Part shown: piece by piece, positions 51,070 through 59,321 of the stretch
Layout of the letters: the number at the start of each line of letters is the position of its first letter
Position numbering within the stretch: position 1 is the first letter of the stretch
Source of the DNA: Tuberibacillus calidus DSM 17572
GTDB lineage: Bacteria; Bacillota; Bacilli; Bacillales; Sporolactobacillaceae
Length of the DNA stretch: 64,000 nt
Assembly: GCF_000430685.1 (NCBI RefSeq)
Contig: NZ_AUMM01000017.1
Span: 1-64,000 of the forward strand
Direction of reading: 5' to 3'
Position numbers and translations under genes: made by a program
Notes under the pieces: model-generated
What the model saw: only the letters and a program-made list of their open reading frames with translations
What the model was told of the DNA's origin: nothing
Database searches by the model: none

Positions 51070-54050
51070 TATCTAAAACTACCCCCTAAGGCTGAATAAA
51101 TGTCTTCTTGTTGTTTAATCGAAACCTTATCGACTAAAGCGGCCATGTCTCCATGTAAATGGACTTCAATTTTTTGGGACCCGCTTGTTGAATTATTATT
51201 CATTCTCCTAGCTTTATTCATCATGGAGTTAATCACTTTTGAAAGCTCAGATGAAACAATTTCCCGCATGAGCCTTTCAGGGGAAACTATTTCTGGGTTA
51301 CCTACGCCAGCGTCCCCAATCATGGCGAGTGTCGGATTTTCCACTACACCACCGGTTGCAAGCGACGGAATTCTAGGTAGATGAATTTCACCAATTTTGG
51401 GAAGCCCAAAACTTTTGCCACCGATTCCAGGAACCCAATCGGGGACTTTAAATTTAGGAATTTTGTTGATGGCACTTGCTAAACCGTTGATTATCTTTTC
51501 TATTCCGGATAAAATCCCGTTAATAAATCCAATGATGGGATTAACAATGACCCGGATACCCTTTTTAATTCCATCCCAAATTCCTATAAATCCATCAGCG
51601 AATTTTTTAAGGCCGTTCTTTAATCCGTCCCACAAGGTATTCGCGCCTTTTTTAATGCCATCCCAAATGCCTTTTATAAAACTCCCGATTTTCCCAAATA
51701 CAGATTTCAAGGAATCCCAAAGAACCGCGAGTTTTGCTTTAATCGTATCCCAGTTTTTATATAAAGCGACTCCAGCTGCGACCACAACCCCTATGAGAAT
51801 CGCAATAAGTCCAAGCGGGTTGGCGTTTAACGCTGTGTTCAGGAGCCATTGTAGGGCGGTTTGCGTTTTTGTAACTGTCGCCCAAGCCTTATAAAATCCA
51901 ACTAGTTTATTAATAATGAATTGGACGGACAATGCCGCTGTTATTCCAGCAAGAATCGGCAACAATTTATCAAAATGGTCCATAACAAATTTAATGGCAC
52001 CCGTTAATAAATCAAAAGCGAATTTGACAACATTTATTGCGTTCGTTAGGACGACTTCGATCGTGTCTTTATTATCGGAAATGAAATTAATGAGTGAACC
52101 TAAAAGGGGCAAAACATCATCGACAATTACGTCACCGAGAGCCTTCATAGCTTTATAAATAACGTCGAACGCAAGTTTCGCTACATCTTTGATTTGGGGC
52201 ATGTTTTCTTGGAACCATTTCAAGAGGTCTTGAATCATGGGAATTAAAACATTTTGGATGGTTTTACTTGTGTTGGACATGGAGCCTGTCATGATATCAA
52301 AAACGCCCTTGAACACATCTTTTATTTGTGGGAGGTTTTCTTGAATGAAGGAAATGAGTTGTCCAAAGATAGGAAAAATATTATTTTGAATATATCCCGA
52401 AACGGTTTTGGCTGCGGATTTGAACCCATCAAAAACACTTCCCAAAATATCTTTAATTTGGGGCATGTGTTCTTGTATATATTTGACAAAATTAGCTAAT
52501 TCCGGTATGACATATTTTCCGACAAAACTTGCCGCATTTTGAATAATGGTTCCCAACACACCGAAAACGCCCTCAAAAATTGTTTTTATTTCCGGTGTAT
52601 GGGTTTTGATGTAGTCATAAAAAGACGATATAATAGGAGTAATTTTGTCTTTAAGATTTCCTGCAAAATTGGCAACCGCCGGGATGGCCGAATCCTGAAT
52701 GAATTTGGCAAATCTGTTGATGGCCCCTGAATCGTTTAAGTGGGAAACAAATTTGTCAATGTGTTCGGCCACTTTCTTTAAAGCCGGCGTAAAGGCTTCT
52801 CCAAGTGTAATTTCGGCGGTTTCAATTGACCCTTTCATTTGTTCAATGGCACCTTTGAGGTTGTCCATTTTGGTTTTTGCCACATCGGCCGCACTGACTT
52901 TTGTCATCGATTTCGCCATTTTTTCGATGCCTTTGGAGCCTTCTTTATATAAGATGTTCGCTGCCCGAACAGCGTCGGTCCCAAACATAGTTTGGAGTGT
53001 GGCGATCCGTTGTTGTTCAGACATTCCTTTTAATTTGTCTTGTAAAATGCCCGCAATTTCGGCCATGGATTTAATATGCCCTTGTGCATCAAAAAAAGCA
53101 TTTGCCCCGTCTTTAGTAATAATCCCTAATTTTTTAAATAACGTGGTCTGGGCTTTGGTTTGTGGTTGGAGGGCTAATAACATAGTTTTCAGTGAGGTGC
53201 CAGCATCGCTTCCCTTTAGACCGTTCTGAGCCATAACGGCCAGAGATGTTGCGGTGTCTTTGAAACTTAAACCAACACCGGAGGCGACCGCGGACGCTTG
53301 GGCAAGGCCTAATTGCAGCCCCCGAACATCGGTGGCGGAGGCATTCGCCGCTCCTGCTAGAATATCCGCAGCCTTAGATACGGTTAAACCGTCTTTCTTA
53401 AAGGCATTCAAAGCGTTCGAGGCAATATCAGCTGCTTCTCCTAAGTCGAGTTCCCCAGCGGTGGCTAGGTTTAAGGCCCCCTCTAAACCGCCGTTCATTA
53501 TATCATCTAAAGAAACCCCGGCTTTAATCAACTGCTCAATGCCTTGGGCCGACTCAGATGCGGAATATTTCGTCGCTGCACCCATTTTAATGGATAAATC
53601 TTTGAGTTTTTTCATTTCATCGGTTGTCGCACCCGAGACTGCTTGAATATTGGATAATTCTTCCTCAAAATCCGCGGCTTTTTTGGTTGCAAGGCCAATT
53701 CCTGCTGTACCTATTCCTGCAATAACGGTTGTAAATTTGGCTATTTTGGCGGTTGCATCGGCCGCTTTGGTTCCTAAATTAGAAATGCCACTCGCTGCCC
53801 CTGAAAGGCCTTTTTTCATTAAACTAACAGAACCAGAAATATTAGAAAAACCTTTTCCCAACAAAGAAAAGGATTTCGTTGCTGCTTTTGCGCCGCTTCC
53901 TATTTTTTCAAACGTTTTGTTTAAACCGGAGAATTTTTTATCTGCGTCTTCACTTGTTTTTTTAAACTGTTCGCCTAATTTCATTAATTGTTTATTGATT
54001 TGTGAAATGTCGGCTTTTATCTCAACAAGAACTTCTTGATCGGCTGCCAT
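51069..54050 (-). CDS. Phage tail tape measure protein (TP901 type)
   Basis: A 993-residue protein that sets tail length and is threaded through the tail tube. The TP901 core is at about residues 110-420 (ADFEEELSNIQAVSGATTDE, AAQASAVASGVGLSFKDTAT-like, LKGSDAGTSLKTMLLALQPQ). Repeated amphipathic segments follow (FVKYIQEHMPQIKDILGSVF, FIQENLPQIKDVFKGVFDIM, WFQENMPQIKDVAKLAFDVI), then hydrophobic membrane-active segments (about 690-760) and a glycine-rich end. It follows the frameshifted chaperone genes in canonical order. A GGGAGGG tract lies just before ATG 54050. Confidence 0.93.
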   Translation of the reverse strand: MAADQEVLVEIKADISQINKQLMKLGEQFKKTSEDADKKFSGLNKTFEKIGSGAKAATKSFSLLGKGFSNISGSVSLMKKGLSGAASGISNLGTKAADATAKIAKFTTVIAGIGTAGIGLATKKAADFEEELSNIQAVSGATTDEMKKLKDLSIKMGAATKYSASESAQGIEQLIKAGVSLDDIMNGGLEGALNLATAGELDLGEAADIASNALNAFKKDGLTVSKAADILAGAANASATDVRGLQLGLAQASAVASGVGLSFKDTATSLAVMAQNGLKGSDAGTSLKTMLLALQPQTKAQTTLFKKLGIITKDGANAFFDAQGHIKSMAEIAGILQDKLKGMSEQQRIATLQTMFGTDAVRAANILYKEGSKGIEKMAKSMTKVSAADVAKTKMDNLKGAIEQMKGSIETAEITLGEAFTPALKKVAEHIDKFVSHLNDSGAINRFAKFIQDSAIPAVANFAGNLKDKITPIISSFYDYIKTHTPEIKTIFEGVFGVLGTIIQNAASFVGKYVIPELANFVKYIQEHMPQIKDILGSVFDGFKSAAKTVSGYIQNNIFPIFGQLISFIQENLPQIKDVFKGVFDIMTGSMSNTSKTIQNVLIPMIQDLLKWFQENMPQIKDVAKLAFDVIYKAMKALGDVIVDDVLPLLGSLINFISDNKDTIEVVLTNAINVVKFAFDLLTGAIKFVMDHFDKLLPILAGITAALSVQFIINKLVGFYKAWATVTKTQTALQWLLNTALNANPLGLIAILIGVVVAAGVALYKNWDTIKAKLAVLWDSLKSVFGKIGSFIKGIWDGIKKGANTLWDGLKNGLKKFADGFIGIWDGIKKGIRVIVNPIIGFINGILSGIEKIINGLASAINKIPKFKVPDWVPGIGGKSFGLPKIGEIHLPRIPSLATGGVVENPTLAMIGDAGVGNPEIVSPERLMREIVSSELSKVINSMMNKARRMNNNSTSGSQKIEVHLHGDMAALVDKVSIKQQEDIYSALGGSFR

Positions 54051-54068
54051 TTATTCCCTCCCCCCCCC

Positions 54069-54625
54069 TTAAAAAAATTCTTCATCGGATTGGCCATCAT
54101 TCTTAAATTTCTCGTGTTCATCAATAAGAGAATTAAGCTGGACAATGGTTGAGTCTAAGAAGTCTTCGTTACTTAGACCAAATTGAACAATCGCAATGTA
54201 TCGTAAAAAATCCCAGTCAAAATCTCCTGAGATTTCAGCTTGTCCTACTTTTTTTTAGCTTCGTTCAGGAAAGCTTGCATTTCAGGCGGGAGAGCGTCTC
54301 TTTCTTCTTCTGAAAGGCTTTTTAGGGTTTGAGTTAGGAGAAATTCGGAAGCTTGTTTGACGAGGATTAAGAAGTCACCGAAATCAAGGTCTTCAATTTG
54401 TTCTTGTAATTCTTCTGGGGAAATATCTTTATGATATTTTTCAAGGCCGGTTTTAATAATAAAGACCAAGGAATCCATATCCTGTTTTGCAAATTCGTTA
54501 AAAATGTCTTGAATGGTTCCGAATTTTTGTTTCAGCTTCAGCATTGCACGAACATTGAAAGCAATTTTATATATTTTGTCGTTAATTTTAACTTCTCGAT
54601 AGCCCAAAACTTGTTCAGGTGTCAT
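54069..54625 (-). CDS. Tail assembly chaperone, long product made by -1 frameshift (GT-type)
   Basis: The short product (126 residues, 54245-54625; see next entry) ends at the slippery run of eight A plus G at 54256-54248. Reading one base back gives K-V-G-Q-A-E-I-S-G-D-F-D-W-D-F and continues open for 59 codons to TAA at 54071-54069, ending KNDGQSDEEFF. This is exactly the arrangement of lambda gpG/gpGT and many Gram-positive siphoviruses, lying immediately before the tape measure gene. The extension interacts with the tape measure protein during tail assembly. Confidence 0.85.
54245..54625 (-). CDS. Tail assembly chaperone, short product (G-type)
   Basis: A 126-residue protein (MTPEQVLGYREVKINDKIYK...) with the helical acidic build of siphovirus tail chaperones (KLKQKFGTIQDIFNEFAKQD, LEKYHKDISPEELQEQIEDL). 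It lies between the tail tube and tape measure genes. It stops at TAG 54247-54245 right after AAAAAAAAG, the slippery tract used for the long form. Confidence 0.85.
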   Translation of the reverse strand: MTPEQVLGYREVKINDKIYKIAFNVRAMLKLKQKFGTIQDIFNEFAKQDMDSLVFIIKTGLEKYHKDISPEELQEQIEDLDFGDFLILVKQASEFLLTQTLKSLSEEERDALPPEMQAFLNEAKKK

Positions 54626-54744
54626 GGAAACACTCCTATTTATGGAATTTAATTAAAAAAATATATAAAAATATTAAATTACATGGATTTTTTGGCCCCC
54701 ATTTTTGTATAATGTCTATACGAAATCATAGAGGGGGCAAACTC

Positions 54745-55038
54745 ATGTTTTATTATTTGAGAAAATCGCTGCTAACCCCCGAATTTCGTGGTTGGCGGCT
54801 TGAAAGAGAAGAAGGCCAATATTACTTATCCAAATTTGATGAGCAGTTTAATGACGATGAATATCGTTTTTACATAAAAATCAACGGTTCACATATTGAA
54901 ATCACAGGCTCGGAAAAAATTAAAAATTACAAGAAATCGATTAAAGTCCGAAAAAATAACCCGTATTTCAAAAAAGCTTATGAGGTTATCGCGTTTCTAT
55001 CGAACTACATAGAACATTCGTTAAAACAAACCTCATAA
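54745..55038 (+). CDS. Isolated plus-strand small protein within the late operon (moron candidate)
   Basis: A 97-residue protein starting MFYYLRKSLLTPEFRGWRLE, basic and mixed alpha/beta in look, with no recognised family. ATG 54745 has GAGGGGG 7 bases upstream and TATAAT at 54708-54713, so it probably has its own promoter. A terminator (GGCCCGAAAGGGCC, 55063-55077) follows. It sits on the strand opposite to all surrounding tail genes, typical for lysogenic-conversion or superinfection-exclusion cargo. The frame starting at 54619 is too long. Confidence 0.6.
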   Translation: MFYYLRKSLLTPEFRGWRLEREEGQYYLSKFDEQFNDDEYRFYIKINGSHIEITGSEKIKNYKKSIKVRKNNPYFKKAYEVIAFLSNYIEHSLKQTS

Positions 55039-55057
55039 TTAAAGAAATGAAATGTAT

Positions 55058-55085
55058 CAAAAAAGGCCCGAAAGGGCCCTTTTTA
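55058..55085. terminator. Terminator after the plus-strand ORF
   Basis: AAAAAGGCCCGAAAGGGCCC followed by TTTTTA folds as GGCCC/GGGCC with a GAAA loop, flanked by A and T runs. It could stop both the plus-strand gene and late minus-strand readthrough. Confidence 0.75.
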
Positions 55086-55646
55086 TCATTCCAAATCATT
55101 AAGTGAAGCCGGTGTTGCTGTATCTTCTGCAATCAATGTACGGATTTTTCCATCGCTTTCGCGGCGGATGGCTGTTGCTTTGACCGATGCGAGGCAATAT
55201 TCTTTACCTTGGAAAGAAACCTCAACAGGCTCCGCTGTCACGTTAAAGCAAGCCACTTTGAGATTTGTTTTACCAACAACTTTACCAATCAAACCAAACG
55301 GTTTTGGAAGTGAATCGCTTTTCGTTGTATAACGTTGGCCAATGACCGTTGTCCCGTCTTCGTCATAAATTTCTTCGACCGTTCCGTCTTCCAAGGTTTT
55401 AAGTTGATCGAACGTTAACACACCGTTTGTAAATTCAATTTCATAACCCAAAAGCTGACTTTGTGTATCCATTATTCCGTCGTCACCTTCGAGTTGGTAA
55501 GTTTCAACAGTCGGGGTCATTTTAAGTTCTTGGACCCCTTCGCATCGAATAAGTTCACCGTATTCTGTTCCGGTTTCATCATCTTTAATAATCGGTGCAA
55601 TCCAGAGTTCTCGAAGACCGAAAGGCTTTAGTTTTTTAACCGTCAT
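55086..55646 (-). CDS. Major tail (tube) protein
   Basis: A 186-residue protein (MTVKKLKPFGLRELWIAPII...). Size and place, between the tail terminator/connector genes and the chaperone pair, identify it as the tube protein that polymerises around the tape measure. PTVETYQLEGDDGIMDTQSQ and LLGYEIEFTNGVLTFDQLKT are like phage major tail proteins of Gram-positive siphoviruses. Confidence rests mainly on gene order. Confidence 0.75.
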   Translation of the reverse strand: MTVKKLKPFGLRELWIAPIIKDDETGTEYGELIRCEGVQELKMTPTVETYQLEGDDGIMDTQSQLLGYEIEFTNGVLTFDQLKTLEDGTVEEIYDEDGTTVIGQRYTTKSDSLPKPFGLIGKVVGKTNLKVACFNVTAEPVEVSFQGKEYCLASVKATAIRRESDGKIRTLIAEDTATPASLNDLE

Positions 55647-55660
55647 ATATCGTTATCCCC

Positions 55661-55987
55661 CTAGTCAAATTCATAAAATTGGAATTCAAAATGAAACCGC
55701 ACCACATCATCGGAAATAATGGGAGGCGCGGGTATCCGTTCGGCAAATTCAATAGCCTTTAAGGTATTTTCTACTTGTTTGGCTAAGTCAAAATCATAAG
55801 TCTCACAATACAAATCAATTGAAAAGCTCATCGTTTCTCCAGAATAGGTGTCATCACCTTCTGAACCAGATCCAGCAATAATCGGTTGATAGATAATCAC
55901 AGGGAGTTCATTGAAATCCGGAGGGGCATTAAACAGAAAAACCGGGGCTATTGGAGTCAATGAATTTTCAATCGTTTCATAAATCAT
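55661..55987 (-). CDS. Tail completion / tail terminator protein
   Basis: A 108-residue protein (MIYETIENSLTPIAPVFLFN...). Its order after the HK97 gp10-like gene (overlap of four bases) and before the tail tube protein matches the tail-terminator gene of HK97-type siphoviruses. TMSFSIDLYCETYDFDLAKQ recalls that family. Function by position. Confidence 0.65.
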   Translation of the reverse strand: MIYETIENSLTPIAPVFLFNAPPDFNELPVIIYQPIIAGSGSEGDDTYSGETMSFSIDLYCETYDFDLAKQVENTLKAIEFAERIPAPPIISDDVVRFHFEFQFYEFD

Positions 55988-56358
55988 TTAAATGACTCCT
56001 TCAAAGCTTTTACGATTTGGTCTTTAATGAAAGCTTTATTTTTTTGAAGAGAGGGCCGTAAAAAGGGTTGGGCACGCATTTTTCGGGTCCCATATTCAAC
56101 AAATTTTGCATATTCAACTTGACTACCAACTTGAAATGCAACATTTTCTCCGTGCCCATTTTGTCTTGTCGCAATGGAAGCCCGGAGCTGTCCTGTATCG
56201 ACCGGCGAGAGGCGCTTTGCATCGTTTTCAACAGCCTTGGCCGCGACAAATAAATTTTTTTCAATTGCGGATTCTAATTTAATCGAATCGTTGGTAAACC
56301 CTTCGGCGAGTTCGCGTCCCCGGTTTGCAAAATCAATATCAACAAATTTTTTCCCCAT
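55984..56358 (-). CDS. HK97 gp10-like head-tail protein
   Basis: A 124-residue member of the HK97-gp10 family: AAKAVENDAKRLSPVDTGQL, RASIATRQNG and YAKFVEYGTRKMRAQPFLRP are the diagnostic blocks (about residues 35-105). Members act in tail completion. It overlaps the next gene by four bases and abuts the previous one, as usual in this module. Confidence 0.88.
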   Translation of the reverse strand: MGKKFVDIDFANRGRELAEGFTNDSIKLESAIEKNLFVAAKAVENDAKRLSPVDTGQLRASIATRQNGHGENVAFQVGSQVEYAKFVEYGTRKMRAQPFLRPSLQKNKAFIKDQIVKALKESFK

Positions 56359-56648
56359 TACACCACCTCTAATAAAGCTTTTTTGTGATTCGGGAAAGGT
56401 AAAACCAAACGCACATAATAAACAATGTCATTTGCTCTTAAATAACTGTTTTCTTTAATGTCATCCATCGTGTAAATTTCATAGGTTTTCATCGGGTCAT
56501 AACCATAAGTATGAGAAGTTTGAGGACTTGTCGGAAGGGGAAAACTCGAATAAAGTTCACCGATTGGGATAAAGGAATTTTGATAATTCCCGGGGCTTAT
56601 TTTCTGACTTTCTTTTTTTACAACTTCAAATTTATAAACAGACATCAT
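56358..56648 (-). CDS. Phage head closure protein
   Basis: A 96-residue protein (MMSVYKFEVVKKESQKISPG...) with YEIYTMDDIKENSYLRANDI and FPNHKKALLEVV. Its place between the connector (gp6-like) and gp10-like genes fits a head closure (stopper) protein that seals the filled head. It overlaps the connector gene by four bases. Confidence 0.65.
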   Translation of the reverse strand: MMSVYKFEVVKKESQKISPGNYQNSFIPIGELYSSFPLPTSPQTSHTYGYDPMKTYEIYTMDDIKENSYLRANDIVYYVRLVLPFPNHKKALLEVV

Positions 56649-56980
56649 ACATAAGAAATCCTTTTAGTGAATTGATTAAGAATAACCCGGATTTCGAACG
56701 GTAAACCATCCATGTAATTTACGGTATATCCCCCCACCGATTCCCCTGTCTTACCACCTCTATTAGCATGCTTGGTGCATGGGCTAAGGCGTTCAAGGGT
56801 TAAATATAAGAGACAATCGTCAAGAGCCCGCTTTTCAATATCCACGAACAATTTTGGATTCCGCGTATATTCCTGAATCCAAGACACCATATCATCAATG
56901 GTTGACTTAATTTGGTCATCTTTGGAGGTATCCTCTTTTGGAATATTGAGTTCTTGTTTCACTCGATCAACAGTAATCAT
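56645..56980 (-). CDS. Phage head-tail connector protein (gp6-like)
   Basis: A 111-residue protein starting MITVDRVKQELNIPKEDTSK. DDMVSWIQEYTRNPKLFVDI, the all-helical fold and a C-terminal IRVILNQFTKRISYV suit the adaptor family placed right after capsid genes. The start ATG 56980 follows TAGGAGGGATG, and the longer frame at 57040 is within the previous gene. Confidence 0.68.
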   Translation of the reverse strand: MITVDRVKQELNIPKEDTSKDDQIKSTIDDMVSWIQEYTRNPKLFVDIEKRALDDCLLYLTLERLSPCTKHANRGGKTGESVGGYTVNYMDGLPFEIRVILNQFTKRISYV

Positions 56981-56990
56981 TTCATCCCTC

Positions 56991-57254
56991 CTAAAATGCC
57001 AAAATAACCGCTTTTGCCCCTTGTTGGGGGTTTGCTCCATTGGTTATGAATAGTCGATGGACGGCCCATTCTCCGGTAAAGCCTTCAATATTTTCCGATG
57101 TAAATAACTCATCTTCAAAAGGGTCATTCACCCGAAAGGAAAAGTCCGCATCTTTATAAACGATTTGAAAAGAGTTATAAACCTTTCCAAAATCAATAAC
57201 TTCATTATTTCGGGCTTTCGTTAAATCAATTTCAATCCGTTTATACAACGCCAT
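56991..57254 (-). CDS. Phage structural-region protein of unknown function
   Basis: An 87-residue protein (MALYKRIEIDLTKARNNEVI...) with beta-type composition (SFQIVYKDADFSFRVNDPFE). Located between the capsid region and the connector genes, its first base overlaps the upstream gene's stop region. Similar small genes in Firmicutes phages encode decoration or head fibre base proteins, but no family is recognised here. Confidence 0.55.
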   Translation of the reverse strand: MALYKRIEIDLTKARNNEVIDFGKVYNSFQIVYKDADFSFRVNDPFEDELFTSENIEGFTGEWAVHRLFITNGANPQQGAKAVILAF

Positions 57255-57487
57255 TATTTATCACCCTTCGGCTGATGAAGTGCACAAAATTCGCTGCCTT
57301 CTAAGGCCAGGCGTTTACATTGCTCGCCGTTTTGTGTCAAACCCTTACACCTTGGGGTTTCATCATCTTGTCCTTCGTCATTTTCTTTTTTTGGGGTGTT
57401 TTCTTTTTTCTTTTTTTGAGCGGCTAAAAATTTTTCGTTTCGTTCTTTTCTTTCTTTAATCAGTTTTAAAACATCAGAAATTCTCAT
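57254..57487 (-). CDS. Small protein with Cys/His zinc-binding tail
   Basis: A 77-residue protein: helical Lys/Glu-rich N-terminus (KERKERNEKFLAAQKKKKEN) and a C-terminal motif CKGLTQNGEQCKRLALEGSE followed by FCALHQP. The pattern C-x(n)-G-x-x-C-x-x-x-A-x(6-7)-C-xx-H resembles small zinc-binding modules (as in DUF5763) in phage and bacterial proteins. Position just after the capsid gene suggests a head-associated or nucleic-acid-binding role, but this is not established. Confidence 0.6.
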   Translation of the reverse strand: MRISDVLKLIKERKERNEKFLAAQKKKKENTPKKENDEGQDDETPRCKGLTQNGEQCKRLALEGSEFCALHQPKGDK

Positions 57488-57533
57488 ATTTCACCTCATA
57501 AAGAATAAGAGAGGGAAACTCCCTCTCTTAAAA

Positions 57534-58403
57534 TTAAGCTTCAAAGCGAATGGCTTTTCTCCATGGTTGTTGGTCCAAAACAGCTACACCCGCAAAAGAA
57601 TCCGCATAAATTTCCGTTGCTTTTTTCTCCGGCACGCGTTTCCGTTCGACATTCATATCCTTACCAATAACAGATAAAATGGAGTTTTTCGGGATTAAAA
57701 GGTTATGGTAAATATTGTTTTCAGCATCGAACGGAATTTTATCAAAAATAACCACCGGAATAAGCCCAGCCAGGCGGCCGACTTCTTGGAAACCAGCCTG
57801 ACTTTGTGGATAAGAATTTGGATCCGGATTCGGAGTCATATAACTCGCAGCACGTTCAAATTCACTGTCGGCGCGCAATTGTTTCAATACGCGCGGGTGA
57901 ATGGCTAAAGCCGCAATACCGCCTTTATAAGTTCTTTCACCGTATTGGTCTTCCGCAGCATCTAAAATACCCGATACGGTTAAAGTCCCCATTTGGTTAA
58001 CTAAAGCTTTTGCATCCAAAGCATTTAACGCAATGTCGTCCATACCATTGGCAAAAGCCATTTGAATGTGCCGAACGGCTTCAGCTTCAAGACTTCCGCC
58101 AGAAACATTATATTTGATATCTTGGTCGTAAAACCGTTTACCGGTTGCCAGTTGTTCGATTGTTACTTGGAAACTCGATTGGCTTAACTCGTCAACTTCA
58201 ATAGAATCCCCACGGTTTAGAGCTTGCAAAGTGACGTTCGATAAATCGAATTGTGTAAAGGTAATCGTGTCACCAGCTCCTGCACCTTTCAGGTCAAAAT
58301 TTTCTTCGACAACACCAGCTAAATTTGAAAACACCAACGAATTTTTAAGTTCTGCTTGTACCGCGTCTTTAATCACTTGGTTTTTAATTAATTCATCTGC
58401 CAT
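57534..58403 (-). CDS. Major capsid protein
   Basis: A 289-residue protein (MADELIKNQVIKDAVQAELK...) of the HK97 fold, like the capsid proteins of SPP1-related Firmicutes phages (VVEENFDLKGAGAGDTITFT, LATGKRFYDQDIKYNVSGGS, AALAIHPRVLKQLRADSEFE, VAVLDQQPWRKAIRFEA). It follows the scaffold gene by about 70 bases, as expected. No N-terminal protease domain or maturation protease gene is seen, consistent with the SPP1-type scaffold pathway. Confidence 0.85.
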   Translation of the reverse strand: MADELIKNQVIKDAVQAELKNSLVFSNLAGVVEENFDLKGAGAGDTITFTQFDLSNVTLQALNRGDSIEVDELSQSSFQVTIEQLATGKRFYDQDIKYNVSGGSLEAEAVRHIQMAFANGMDDIALNALDAKALVNQMGTLTVSGILDAAEDQYGERTYKGGIAALAIHPRVLKQLRADSEFERAASYMTPNPDPNSYPQSQAGFQEVGRLAGLIPVVIFDKIPFDAENNIYHNLLIPKNSILSVIGKDMNVERKRVPEKKATEIYADSFAGVAVLDQQPWRKAIRFEA

Positions 58404-58473
58404 TTATCTTTTTCCCCCATTTTTTTCACATAAAATTTTTCACATACAAAAAACGTTCGAAATAACGAACGTA

Positions 58474-59130
58474 TTACACAGTTGCAAGGCGCTTATAAGT
58501 TTCGTAGTCACTTTCAGCAAGTGCAATTTTTTCGTCAATACTCATTTTTTGAAAATCTTCTTTGGTTAATGTTTTAGAATCTTTTTTTCCGGTTTCGACA
58601 TCCCGACCTTGTTCACGGAATTTTGCTTTTACTTTTTCCTGTACAAACCCGTCAATAATCTCCATTAAGGTTTTCAGGTTCTCTTTTTTCTTTTCAATGT
58701 CAGAACCCGGAACAAAATCATTTAATTCAATCGGTAATTTTTCATTAGCAAGGTGTTTGGTAAATTCAAAATCAAGTTTTTGCTTTTCAAATGCGCGCTT
58801 TTCTTCTTCGTATTTTTGTTTTTCCAATTGGAATTTTTCTTCATCGGTTAACTTTTCGTTTTTGAGTTCATCGTATTTCGATTGAATATCCTTTAATTTT
58901 TGGGAGTATTCACTTCGGACTTTGTCTGCCGCCGACTGTTGCGCTTTCTCTAAGACTTTTTTGAATTCCTCGCTTTCCAAAAGCTTGGATATATCAAAAT
59001 CACCATTTTCTCCCTTTTTGTCTTTTTTATCGTCTTGATTATCCAACCCCAGTTCTTTTACCTTTTTATCGAACTGTTCTTGATTAATCTCGCCGTTTTT
59101 TAACATTTGTTTTAATTGTTCTAAAGTCAT
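58474..59130 (-). CDS. Phage scaffolding protein
   Basis: A 218-residue, highly charged coiled-coil protein (KEKVLEKAQQSAADKVRSEY-like; DEEKFQLEKQKYEEEKRAFE about residues 95-114) starting MTLEQLKQMLKNGEINQEQF. This is the DUF4355/GP20 type of scaffold that guides capsid assembly and leaves before maturation. It lies between the head morphogenesis and capsid genes in normal order. Confidence 0.85.
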   Translation of the reverse strand: MTLEQLKQMLKNGEINQEQFDKKVKELGLDNQDDKKDKKGENGDFDISKLLESEEFKKVLEKAQQSAADKVRSEYSQKLKDIQSKYDELKNEKLTDEEKFQLEKQKYEEEKRAFEKQKLDFEFTKHLANEKLPIELNDFVPGSDIEKKKENLKTLMEIIDGFVQEKVKAKFREQGRDVETGKKDSKTLTKEDFQKMSIDEKIALAESDYETYKRLATV

Positions 59131-59321
59131 AATCTATCTCCTTTTACGAGTTGCTTCATATTTTGCCCTCTAATAGTTTTTTAGAGTTCAGAATATAAAA
59201 CCCCTCAAGTTTAATTAAAACACGAAATAGGCCCCGTCCTGGGCCTTACAGAGGCATATTTGTTTTTAGGTTTTTTTGAAATCAATAATTTATAAATCCT
59301 TCTATCCTTCATACGGACAAG
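59131..59321 (-). terminator. Gap with hairpin between head morphogenesis and scaffold genes
   Basis: On the minus strand GGCCCAGGACGGGGCC (about 59228-59248) can fold and is followed by a short T-rich stretch, so it may attenuate late transcription or process the message here. Nothing else is seen in the gap. Confidence 0.4.

Noticed and set aside
51100-54039. Several long plus-strand ORFs opposite the tape measure gene
   Set aside because: They are antisense shadows of a long low-stop gene, with no ribosome sites and no protein-like family features.
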